This document shows, in pieces, positions 35,983-47,408 of a DNA stretch of 64,000 bases. The position numbers and the translations under genes were made by a program. The stretch lies in contig OY856410.1 of the NCBI GenBank assembly GCA_963693085.1, forward strand, positions 882,495,335-882,559,334, given 5' to 3'. The stretch comes from Alisma plantago-aquatica (lineage: Eukaryota > Streptophyta > Magnoliopsida > Alismatales > Alismataceae). The notes beneath the pieces were generated by a model. That model saw nothing but the letters and a program-made list of their open reading frames with translations. It did not search any database and was not told the DNA's origin. Within the stretch, counting starts at the first letter, position 1, and each line of letters opens with the position of its first letter.

Positions 35983-37166
35983 ATGTCTAGATCACATGAT
36001 GAACATGTTGTAGAAAGTAGTGTCGCTGCACACGGAGAAGGTGCAAGAGACCAAGGGAGGAACTTGTACCTGAACCACCCCAGTTCAATCCAGCTGACAT
36101 GGGAAATCCAACCTTCCAAGCCATGTTTGGGCAGTTCATGGCTGCCATGACACACATGACTGATAGGATGCCCATACCTCCACCTAGGGAACCTACCCAC
36201 CCTGAAGGACATGGAGCTGGCAAGATGTTTGAACGACTACGCTGGGTTGGAGCCACGGAATATGTGGGGACAACTGACCCAACAGACGCTGACATGTGGC
36301 TAACTAAACTAGAGAAGGCCTTTATAATCCTTAACATCTCAGAAGCTGAGAAGGTTAGACATGCTGTGTACCTTCTTAAAGGGAGTGCTGGTCACTGGTG
36401 GACCATAGAGGAGGGGAAAAGGCCTGGTGTGGAGATCAAATGGGAAGTATTTCGATGAGAATTTGTCAACAGATACTTTCCTAAGATCTTTCTGGATGAG
36501 AAAATCTCTCAGTTTGAGAGGTTAAGGCAAGGACCAATGAACATTAGCGAGTACGAGGCTAAGTTCATGGAACTTTTGCGGTTCTATCTGCATATGGAAA
36601 CCACAGATAAAGAGCGGATTCAGTGTTTTGAGAAAGGATTAAACGCTGAGTTGATCACCCCTGTATCTGCTTTGCAGAATAGGGAAAGATTTGCTACTTT
36701 TGTGGAGTCTGTTCGAAGGATAGAGAGGTCTGTGATGGATAAACGACATACCAAGAACAAGAAGGTGTATCCCTAGTTCCAAGGGTCCTCATCCAAGGGT
36801 TTCAAGAAACCAAGGTTTTCCGTGCCTATACCACCACCTAGATTTAGTACCCAGACGCAGTGGACGTCAAATAGGGGTAGAGGACGAAGTTTACCACCAG
36901 AAGGAGCCCACAGCTCAGCATCTGTATCGGTTACAGGACCATCCAGACCATAGTAGGGGATCATAAGCTATTTTATATGTGGAAAGGTGGGACATCTGAT
37001 GAAGGATTGCAGAGCCTGAGAGGTAAGTGTGACTCAACCCCAAAGGTAGAGTCAGTAAGGTTCTCAAAGTAGACAATTCCCAGGTGGCTCTAGAGGACGT
37101 GGACAAACGTCCCAAGCTGGATCATCGACACCTAGTCATCGAGCACCAAATCAACCACAGGCGACG
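35983..37166 (+). pseudogene. gag of the second unit (broken)
   Basis: Begins at ATG 35983. A short deletion near 36055 relative to the first unit shifts the frame; the core resumes at 36099 with DMWLTKLEKAF and LLKGSAGHWW. A TGA near 36456 and a TAG at 36774 interrupt it. The zinc knuckle near 36972-37013 keeps the last Cys (KDCRA) lost in the first unit, but its first Cys codon reads TAT, and stops follow at once (TGA, then several TAG/TAA). Most stops sit where the first unit has CAG or CGA. Non-functional. Confidence 0.88.
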
Positions 37167-38298
37167 GTGATATTCTATGCGATGAATCCACCTGATGCAG
37201 TGATCAACCCTCGGGTTGTGATAGGTCAGATGAAACTGTTTTATTTTGATATGTCTACATCCTGCATCGTATCTGTTTTAATTGATCTGGGTGCTACGCA
37301 TTCCTTTATCACTCGAAGAGTGATTCTTGACTGTAATATGACTACCAGTCATAGAGCAGATAGTCTGTTGTTAGAAACTCCTTTGATGGGATCTTCTGTG
37401 TTGCAGGAGGTGTGTTCTCCCTGCACTCTTTTCTTTTCTAATCATGACATTCAAGTGGATCTTATACCACTTGAAATGCATGGGTTTGATATAATTTTTG
37501 GGATTGATACCTTAGAAAGGTATAAGGTTGTCTTGGATTGTGAGTCCAAGCAAGCTGTGTTCACTGATGAAAGTGATACATGGATCTTTCAAGGAGATAG
37601 AAAGATTCTTCCAACTTGCCTTGTGTCAGCCATGGTAGCTGAGAAGCTGATGAGGCAAGGATGTTATGCATTCTTGGTCCATGTGGTAGATACCACCATG
37701 GAGAGTTCTAGTTCTGCTAAAGTTCCTGTAGTCAGGGAATTTGAAGATGTATTTCCTAAAGAACTTCTAGGTGTACCTCCGCCCCGAGAGGTTGATTTTG
37801 AGATTAATCTAACCCCGGGCACACAACCAATAGCACAAACACCGTATAGGATGACGCCTACTGAGATGGCAGAACTCAAGAAACATATGCAAGAGTTTCT
37901 TGAGAAGGGTTTCATCTGACCAAGCACTTCACCATGGGGTGCTTCGATCCTCTTTGTTAAAAACAAGGATGGGTCAATGCGATTGTGCATTGATTACAGA
38001 CAGTTAAATAAAGTAACGATAAAGAATAAGTATCCTTTGCCTAGGATTGATGTTCTCTTTGACTAGTTGTGTGGTGCAACCGTCTTCTCAAAGATAGATT
38101 TTAGGTCAGGATATCATCAGCTGCGTATTAAGGAGGGTGACATACCTAAGTCTGCCTTCAGGATAAGGTATGGTCACTATGAGTTTGCAGTTATGTCATT
38201 TGGACTAACTAATGCACCAACTGCATTTATGGAACTCATGAATAGAATCTTTCGACCTTTTCTCGATCAGTGTGTAGTCATCTTTATAGATGACATAC
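37167..38298 (+). pseudogene. Protease and partial RT of the second unit, truncated at FIDD
   Basis: Protease keeps the expected active-site stretch LIDLGATHSF near 37286. RT follows with PYRMTPTEMAELKKHM. TGA at 37917 and TAG near 38063 interrupt it. The last RT segment (38067 on) runs through [28 protein letters not shown] and VIFIDDI. At 38298 the sequence stops matching the first unit, just after the catalytic FIDD, and becomes the minus-strand LTR. The remaining RT, RNase H, integrase and 3' LTR are missing. Confidence 0.9.
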
Positions 38299-38504
38299 AT
38301 GATATCAAATAAAGGAAGGGTTTAAAAGAAGAAATTCTAAGAAAATTTAAATGGCCAAAAGATGAGGCCTTATAATAAAGGATATGATTGACTAAAAAAA
38401 CCCTGCCATATAACAGCAATAATATTTAATAAACAATGCATGTAAACAATTAGACTATTTTTATTTATGAAGGATCGAGAGCTATAAATCTCAAGCCTAA
38501 TTCG

Positions 38505-38591
38505 TGTGGAAAAGGTGCACCCTAGGGGGAAGGCGTGCCCGATATATATAATACGCATGGAAAGGTGCACTCGGGGTGGAAAGGCACACCC
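38505..38591. repeat. GGAAAGGTGCACYC word array in LTR-a
   Basis: Four copies in about 90 bp: GGAAAAGGTGCACCC, GGGGAAGGCGTGCCC, GGAAAGGTGCACTC and GGAAAGGCACACCC, the second and third separated by GATATATATAATACGCAT. The GTGCAC core is a perfect palindrome in two copies. Confidence 0.75.
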
Positions 38592-39677
38592 AAATAATAT
38601 GGTACAAGTACAAATGTACATGATACTATAAATAAACTTAGTCCATTTGCACATGTGCATGATATAAAAACAAGATATAATTTCAATCATTATCAACATG
38701 ATTCAAATAAGAGAAAGATATTATCTCCATAAATAGGCTAGATGACCTTCAATAGTAGAATATCATAGTATCAAAAAAAATCAGGAAGTAGCAAGAAAAT
38801 AGGAAGGTATATTCGAAGATGAACAAGATTTAATCAAGAATGCCTCTTATAGGAAATTTGGTGAACATAGTATTGCCTTGATAATTGGAAAAGATGCACA
38901 TACCTTAATTGAAATCTTAAATATCCAATACAACACAAGATCATGGTAACATACACACCAACCTCTATTCATTATATATTATTTAAATTAGGATCTCAAT
39001 ATTTCATTCTTCTTTTTATTTCTCTACTTAACTAAAGTCTTAGTAGATTAAAACTATGGCAAGGGAACACTGACCTACTACCTTGGAGATGAAGGCATTT
39101 GATCTCTAACAAGTTGGGTTGAAACATGCCTTAGCCAAATAGACTCCTGATATTCTCCCGTCACAAACAAGGTTAACCATTTATTAGTCACATGGAGTAA
39201 GATCTTCATACTCTTGATCATTGTTGATGAAGAAGACATGACTATAGATCAGTAGTTGTCTTCAAAACATCTATGGAATTCCAAAAGGATCAAGAAAGAT
39301 AGAGGGTTTGGTTCAAGTTTGCAATGTCCATGAATCTGGGTTGTTTACAATGTCCAAACTCTTTCAGTTTTAGTTCAATGGTTTTGGTGATCGTAGCTTG
39401 TTGTAGGTACTCTTTGATCTTTTGCGCAATTCATCATGTATTGTCATGGAGTTTGAATGGTCCATCGATGTGAGAAAAACTAAGGGCAGATGTCAGAGCT
39501 AGCCAATCATGATTTGTGCATTGCAAACATGATATTATTTGATGATGTTTCGTTCTTCTTTGGGAAAGAGGGCATCATGGTGGTAGGAGATGTTGCTTCG
39601 TGGTCATGGTGGAGACCAAGAATAGGGAAGGGAGAAGAGAAGAGGAAATCATGAGCAACCTTCTGCATAGCACTGAC

Positions 39678-39684
39678 TTAAATA
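39678..39684 (-). promoter_or_regulatory. Likely TATA element of LTR-a
   Basis: On the minus strand CCCTATTTAAGTCAGTGC is followed by a TCTTCTC-rich leader, as expected for an LTR promoter. LTR-b keeps the same sequence at 43942-43948; LTR-c has lost it (CATATTAAG at the same place). Confidence 0.5.
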
Positions 39685-41951
39685 GGGTCGTGAATAGAGA
39701 AAGATGGAGAGAACTTTTATAGACCAAGAATAAGAGTCAAAGGTTGTTGTTTGACTGGTTTTCTTTTTATAGACATAAATTTTACTGTAATAGGAAATCT
39801 ATAGGAAAAACCAACCCAATTAAAGCAACTATAATTCCTTATATACTAGTATTTTTATCCTTTATTTATATGTTATTTGAGATAACAAACATTAGCTAAA
39901 CAAAGCAAATTTGACATGTAGTCTAATTATGACATTTATAATACAAAGTTAATGTGTCTTTCTTATTTTGAAACTATTTAATATGTCATTTAAATTGTGT
40001 CCTTTTAGCATTATCATGATAATTTATTTACTATAACTTAGAATTATCCAATTGACGTGGAATATCATAAATAGATAAACTAATATAATATAAATCCAAG
40101 TTTGACATTAGTTCATGCTTTTTTAGATTTTAGTGGAATATTTAACTTATAAAGATGTTTTGGTTTTATATTTTTTTATTGTATTTGGTTTAATATGATC
40201 TTTTAAAAATTATACTACTCATTAGGGAAGTATTTTTTTATATTTTTTAATAGATATTGTCACTCTATTATTTTTCCATTAAGAATGTGTAATACAGTTT
40301 CCTTCTAGGATAAGGTATCTATTTAATTAACTTAAAGTTATATTATAATTTGATTTCCCATCTTTCTAAAACTATTCTAAACTTACATATCACAAATTTT
40401 ATTATATCACTAGCTTATAAGAGGAAACATGTGAAGATATTCATGGTATTTATAGTATAACATTTTTGTTGAATCTTTCTTAAATCAAAATAATGATGAT
40501 GGGATTATCAAGTTGACGATTTTCCATTTTCAAAGAGTTGTGGAGGGAAGTGGTAAATTGTTCTTAAGAAAAGTGTACAAACAATATTGTTATAATTTTT
40601 CACTTGGTATTCATTTATTTGTTAGATGTGTTTTATGTTGTGACATATTTTCAATATAATGTAAACATCATAATGGGAGTCAACTTCCTGTATGACATGA
40701 TAGAGAGGATATTCTACCTACATGCCATTTTTACATATAAGAGAGAGAAATACTGAGTTAGATTTTTGTGAAATTCATAAATTGTATTAAATGGAACAAT
40801 ATCATTAAATTCCATATAAAATCACGATATTTATAAATGACAATTTTATTGAAATTATTTTATGATGAATGATTTCACACATTTACTACACATAATACAT
40901 TAGTTTCCGTAAAGGTATTTGTTAGCCAAAGGTACAATAAAATTGTCCCACTTATATGAAATATCCATAAATATTTAATTAGACATTTATGCATGTTTTT
41001 AACATTAATTCATAAATATACGTATATCATAATATACATTACTACATGTCTTGTAATATTATTGGATTTGTTTATGAAATCATGACATAATTGTATACAT
41101 ACATATGATGAAGTAGAAACTAAGTTTACTTATATTAAAACATGTTACTCCAAACCACAATAATTCTTATATTACTTTTCATTCAAATGTCTACTTATAC
41201 TATTATTATAATTCTTATAACAAATAATGACTTAAGTTTCCCAACAAAGGTTAATTTTCTCATCATTAAGAAATCAATTTCTATGGCCAATAAAAGGAGA
41301 AAATTAGTTTCCTCACTATATTCCACTTTTGAAGTCATTTTTTGTATCATTTAATATGTTGGAGTTCAAATTACATTTTCCTTCCTTAATAAAATTAAGA
41401 CATATATAATTGTTTAAATAATGTAAAACTTGGAAATCAAACTAATTGGGACCCAAGGAATATTTTTTTTCATTACATTTCACTTTTGGGGTTTTCTTTC
41501 ATGAGTTATGCGCCAATTAGATATTTGTCTCATTATCATTATATTTATCAAAATATTATATCTTTATTATCAACATTCATTGAATTAAATGTTATCATCT
41601 TCACATTATTGCCAAAAGAGCTATATTATATTTTTTACACGAAATTACACATTTAACATATTTATTCTATTAATTCCATACTTATTTAAATAATAGAACA
41701 TTATTCATATTTAGGGACATGGATACCAATTGTTACTTCAAGGCATATTATTCATTTTTATATGGCCATTATGTAAGTAAAGAAAATATATGTATCACAT
41801 TTCATGATTTTATTTATATGTTGGCACATAATTAAGTCATTATGTAAATATCTTTTTAATTTTTACCCTTGTTTGGTCAAATCAAAGAAACCACTCTTAT
41901 TAGATTTCTAATCACAGAATAGGGTAAGATTCTAAGTTTTTCTTTATTACA

Positions 41952-42366
41952 ACACTCCAACCCTTAAAGGATTTCGTCCTCAAAATCTAAATGTCCATAT
42001 ATTATCATCCAAATAATCTCCACCACTTAAAAGGTTTAACCTAATAAGACAACTATTATAGATATCATGGTTACTTATCCATCTTTTAATTGCATACACT
42101 TTTTATGTTGTACATGGATCCAACTAACAAGTCATATACACCTAGGATTGTACTTTTAGGTCCTTGTGGTTCTAAGCTAGCAACTCTAAGGTTCACATAT
42201 CAAAACTAACGATTTACATAGTATAAATTCCACATATTAGAGGGGTAAGGAGGGTAGGTCCACTATTTTTTTTTGTACATGTCAAATCTTCTCAGAGTAA
42301 ACATACTAAGAAAGACAATATTGAAATAGTTAGATTAACTGATCACTAATGGCTCTGATAGCATAC
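41952..42366 (-). mobile_element. Minimal internal region (415 bp) between LTR-a and LTR-b
   Basis: Purine tract side: the minus strand reads GAGGACGAAATCC, TTTAAGGG, TTGGAGTGT, then the LTR TGTAATAAAG. Primer side: minus strand TGCTATCAGAGCC (plus 42351-42363) is a one-base variant of TGGTATCAGAGCC, three bases from the LTR end. Between them lie only about 380 bp of AT-rich non-coding DNA. Confidence 0.85.
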
Positions 42367-45300
42367 TGTAAGGAGTGGGACTAGAGAGGGGATCCACTCC
42401 CTACTAAATTAAATAAAAAGAAAACATCCCATATATGAAACACCTCTATAAATTTTTCACAAAATGGATGATAACCAATTTATTTAAAATGTATGTATCA
42501 TGATACCAAATGTAGCAGCAGAATACAAAACTTCTAACTATTACAAAATTGAGATTATCACTGTCCTTCTCCACATAGGGGGATACATATGAAAACAAAC
42601 ACATAGGATCAATAGAGGGTTAGCTAAACTAAATTAAGTCTATCTCCTAAGAATCAACTCTTTATACTAGATCCACGTATGCATGTAATATCTTCTATAT
42701 CTTACACCTGTGGTTGTGCTACCTATGGGTGTATTGATCAACCACACCCAGGAAGAGGAAAACAAAAGGAAAGTACATCATAAAAAACTAAGTATGTGCA
42801 ATAAATAACATCCAGGCAATATGTAAGGTAGTGGAAAGACAATGCAGGATATCAAATAAAGAAAAGGTTCAAAAGAAGAAGTTCTAAGAAAATTTATTAG
42901 TCCATTTGCACATGCACATGATATAAAATTAAGATATAATTTTAGTCATCATCAACATGATTCAAATAAGAGAAAGAGATGATCTCCATGAATAGGCCAG
43001 ATGACCTTCAATAGTAGAATCTCATAGTATCAATAATAAATCAGGAAGTATCAAGGAAATAGGAAGGTATATTCGAAGAGGAACAAGATTTAACCAAGAA
43101 TGCCTCATATGGGAATTTTTTTAGTGAACATAATATTGCCTTGATAATCGAGAAAGATGCACATACCTTAATTGAAAGCCTAAATATCTAATACAACACA
43201 AGATCATGGTAAGGGACACATCAACCTATATTCATTATATATTATTTGAATTAGGATCTCAATATTTCATTCTTCATTTTATTTATCTACTTAACTAAAG
43301 TTTTAGTAAATTAAAATTATGGCAAGGGAACATTGACCTACTACCTTGGAGATGAAGGCATCCCATTTTTAACACATTGGGTTGAAACAAGTCTTAGCCA
43401 AATAGACTCCTGATATTCTCCCATCACAAACAAGGTTAACCATTGACTAGTCACATGGGGTAAGATCTTCATACTCTTGATCATTATTGTTGAAAAAGAC
43501 ATGAGTGCAGATCAGTAGTTGTCTTCAAAACATTTATGGAATGCCAAAGGGATCAAGGAAGATCGAGGGTTTGGTTCAAGTTTGCAATGTCCATGAAAAC
43601 GGGTTGTCTACAATATCTAAACTCTTTCAGTTATAGTTCAATAGTTTTGGTGGTCGTAGCTTGTTACATGTAATCTTATATATTTTGCACAATTCACCAT
43701 GTATTTTCATGGAGATTGAATAGTCCATTGATGTGAGGAAAAGAACCAAGGGAAGATGTCGGATCTAGCGAGGTATGATTTGTGCATTGCAAACATGATG
43801 TTTTATTGATGTTTTGTACTTCTTTGGGAAATAGGGCATCATGGTGGTAGGAGATGTTGCTTCGTAGTCATGGTGGAGGGGAAGAATAAGAAAGGGAGAA
43901 GGGAAGAGGAAATCATGAGCAACCTTCTGCATAGCACTGACTTAAATAGGGTTCCATATAGAGAAAGAAGGTGAGAGCTTTTTTAAACCAAGAATAAGAG
44001 TCAAAGGTTGTTGTCTGACTAGTTTGTAATAGGGAATCTATAGGAAAAATCAACTCAATTAAAGCAACAATAATCCCTTATATCCTAGTATTTTTATCCT
44101 TTATTTTATATTTTATTTAAGGAAACAAACATTAACTAAACAAAGTAAAATCGACATGTAGTTAAATTATGTTGTGTGTAATACAAAGTTACCATGTCTT
44201 TCTTATTTTGAAACTATTTAATAAGTTGTTTAAATTAATTGGTTCCTTTTTGCATAATTATGATACTTTATTTTTAAATTTATTAATGGCAACTTAGAAT
44301 TATCCAATTAATGTGGAATATCAAAAATAGAGAAACTAATATAATATAAACCCACGTTTGCATTATTTCTTGTTATTTAGATTGTTTAGTGGAATATTTA
44401 ATGTATAAAGATGTTTTGGTGTTATATTTCATTGCTATTTTTGGTTTATATAATATTTTAAAAATTATTTACTCATGAGGGAAGTATATATTTTTATATT
44501 TCCTTAAATACATATTATGACACTATTTTTTTTCCATTAAGTATGTGTAATACAACTTCCTTCTAGGAAAAAGGTATCTATTTAGTTAACTTATAGTTAG
44601 ATTCTAATTTTGATTTCCAATCTTTCCAAAACTATTCTAAACTTACATATCACAAATTTTATTATATCACTAGCTTCTAAGAGGAAACATGTGAAGTTAT
44701 TCAAGGTATTTATAGTATATCATTTTTGTTAAATTTTTCTTAAATCAAAATAATGACAATGAGATTATCAAATTGACAATTTTCCATTTTCAAAGAATTG
44801 CACATGGAAGTGATAAATTATTTTTGAAAAAGTGTACAAACAATATTATTATAATTTTTTTATTGGTATTCATTTATTTGTTGCATGTGTTTTATGTCGT
44901 GACATATTTTCAATAAAATGTAACTTCATAATGAGAATCCACTTCCTTTATGATAGGCTAGAGAGGATAATTCTACCTATATGCTATTTTTATATATATG
45001 AGTGAGAGATGTTGAGTTAGATTTTTGTGAAATTCATATATTATATTAAATGAAATAATGCCACTAAATTCCATATAAAATCACCATATTTGTAAATGAT
45101 AATTTTATTGTATTTCTTTTATTATGAATGATTTCACACATTTACTACACATAATACATTAGTTTCCTTAAAGGCGCTAGTTAGCCAAAGGCACAATAAA
45201 ATTGTCTCACTTGTGTACAATACCCATTAGTATTTAATAGACATTTATGCATGTTTTTAACATTAATCCATAAATATATGCATATCATAATATAAAATAC

Positions 45301-46215
45301 TACATGTCTTCTAAATATTATTGGGTTTGTTTACCGAATCATGACATAATTATATAAATACATTTTATAGGTAGAAACTAAGTTCACTTATACTGTTACA
45401 TGTTACTCCAAACCACCACAATTCTTATATTGTTTTTCATTCAAATGTCTACTTATACTTTTAATATAAATCTTATAAGAAATAATGACTTAAGTTTCCC
45501 AACAAAGGTAAATTTTCTCATCAATAAGAAATCAACTTCTATGGCCAATAAAAAGGAGAAAATTACTTTTCTCACTAGATTCCACTTTTGAAGTCATTTA
45601 TTGTATCATTTAATATGTTGGAGTTCAACTTACATTTTCCTTCCTTAATAAAATTAAGGCATCTAAAATTGTTCAAATAATGTAAAACTTGGAAATCAAA
45701 CTAAAGTGGGACCCAAGGAACATAAAATTTCCATTATATTTCACTTTTGGGAGTTTCTTTTATGAGTTATGACACCATTCAGATATTTGTCTCATTACCA
45801 TCGTATATATCAAAATATTACATATTTATTATAAACATTCATTGATTAAGTGTTATCATCTTCACATTGTTTCCAGAAGATTTGTCTTATATTTTTTACA
45901 CAAAATTCAACATTTAACATATTTAGTCTATTAATTCCATATTTATTTAAATAATATAATATTATTATTGTTTATGGGCATGGAATTATCCATTGTTACT
46001 CCATAGAATATTATCCATTTTTATTTAATTATTATGTTAGTAAAGAAAATATATGTAATGTATTATATATGATTTTATTTATATGTTGGCACATAATTAA
46101 GTTGTTATGTAAATATGTTTTAATTTATACCCTTATTTGGTCAAATCTAACAAACCACTCTTACTAGATTTCTAAGAATGATATAGGTTAAGATTCTAAG
46201 TTTTGGTTCATTACA
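42367..46215 (-). repeat. LTR-b of the minus-strand chain
   Basis: Complete at both ends (TG...CA), 3849 bp. It lacks about 285 bp present in LTR-a and LTR-c; the gap sits near 42893, joining AATTTAT to TAGTCCATTTGCAC. The missing piece is exactly the segment carrying the GGAAAGGTGCAC array. It has the TATTTAA promoter element at 43942-43948 (minus strand). Confidence 0.88.
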
Positions 46216-46634
46216 ACACTCCACCGCCCTTAAAAGGATTTCTTCCTAGAAATCCAAAAATCCATATAATATCAACAATTTACTCTCCATCACTTAAAAG
46301 GTTTAACCTAATAAGACAACTATTATAGATATCATGGTTACTTATATATCTTTTAGTTACATACACTTTTTATGTTGTTCATGCATCCAATTGACAAGTC
46401 AAATACACCTAGGATTGAATTTTAGGTCCTTGTAATTCTAACCTTGTAACTCTAAGATTCATATATCCAAACTAAAAATTTACCTAGTACAAATTTTCAC
46501 ATATTAGAGGGATAAGGAAGGTAGGTCCACTAAACTTTTTTTTGTACATGTCAAATCTTCTTAGGATAAACATACTAAGGGAGACAATATTAAAATAGTA
46601 GACTAACCGACCACTAATGACTCTGATGCCATAC
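46216..46634 (-). mobile_element. Minimal internal region (419 bp) between LTR-b and LTR-c
   Basis: Same structure as 41952-42366 and clearly homologous along its length. The primer site reads TGGCATCAGAGT on the minus strand (plus 46620-46631). The purine tract region reads CCTTTTAAGGGCGGTGGAGTG. Both internal regions share the same absence of gag-pol, so the short form predates or was copied during formation of the chain. Confidence 0.85.
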
Positions 46635-47321
46635 TGTAAGGAGTGAGACCTGAGAGGGGATCGACTCCCTACTAAATAAAATAAAAAAGAAACATCCCGT
46701 ATATCAAACACCTCTATAGATTTTTTACAAAAGGGATGATAACTAATTTACTCAAAATGTATGCATAATGATACCGAATGTAACAGGAGAATATAAAATA
46801 TCTAACTATTACAAAACTTGATATTATGACTATCCTTCACCGAGCAGGGTGATACATATGAAAATAAACACATAGGACCAGTAGAGGGTTATCTAAACTA
46901 AATCAAGTCTGTCTCCCAAGCATCAACTCCTTATGCCAGGTCCACTTATATATGTAATGTCTTCTATACCCTACACCTGTGGTTGTGCTACCTCTAGGTG
47001 GGTTGATCAACAACACCCAAGAGGAGAAAAATAGAAGGAAGGGACGTTAGTAAAAATTGAGTATGTTTAGTAAATAATATCTAGGCAATATGTAAGACAG
47101 TGAAAAGGCAATGCATGATATCAATAAAGGAAAGGTTCAAAACAAGAAGTTCTAAGCAAATTTAATAGGCCAAAAAATGAGGCATTATAATAAAAGAGAT
47201 GATTGACTGAAAGAGAATCTTACCATATAACAACAATAATATTTCATAAATAGTGCATGCAAACAATTAGACCACTTTTATTTATGTAGGGCCGAGACAC
47301 ATAAATCTCAAGCCTAAGTCA

Positions 47322-47408
47322 GGTGGAAAGGCACACCCTGGCGGAAATGCACGCCCGATATATATAATACGAGTGGAAAGGTGCACTCGAGGTGGAAAGA
47401 CACACTCA
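47322..47408. repeat. GGAAAGGTGCACYC word array in LTR-c
   Basis: GGTGGAAAGGCACACCC, GGCGGAAATGCACGCCC, GTGGAAAGGTGCACTCG and GGTGGAAAGACACACTC, with the same GATATATATAATACG spacer as LTR-a. Here a GGTGG/GGCGG leader is kept in most copies, suggesting an ancestral unit of about 17 bp. Confidence 0.75.

Larger units (their letters stand above)
19933..38298 (+). mobile_element. Tekay/Del-like chromovirus chain: LTR-gag/pol-LTR-gag/pol(truncated)
   Basis: Order: LTR1 19933-25431, internal region 25432-30271, LTR2 30272-35848, second internal region from 35849 cut at 38298. The first internal region carries gag, protease, RT, RNase H, integrase and chromodomain in chromovirus order. Both internals start with the Met-tRNA primer site. 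A full LTR serving both as 3' LTR of one unit and 5' LTR of the next is the product expected from recombination between elements. The second unit has lost everything after the RT FIDD motif, where it is fused to an unrelated minus-strand LTR. The left target duplication candidate is GTCAT (19928-19932); its partner is gone. Confidence 0.9.
38298..41951 (-). repeat. LTR-a of the minus-strand chain (truncated)
   Basis: Collinear with LTR-c from its base 47114 onward. About 480 bp corresponding to the LTR 3' end (plus-strand left side) are missing at the junction with the gypsy RT. It contains the short word array at 38505 and a TATA-like TATTTAA (minus strand, plus 38678-39684 region at 39678-39684). 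Frame 41142-41354 recurs in all three LTRs but drifts and is not coding. Confidence 0.85.

Noticed and set aside
41142..41354. Short frame found at corresponding places in all three minus-strand LTRs (also 45400 and 51447)
   Set aside because: It is on the antisense strand of the LTR, of low complexity, and its reading drifts and ends at different places in each copy.
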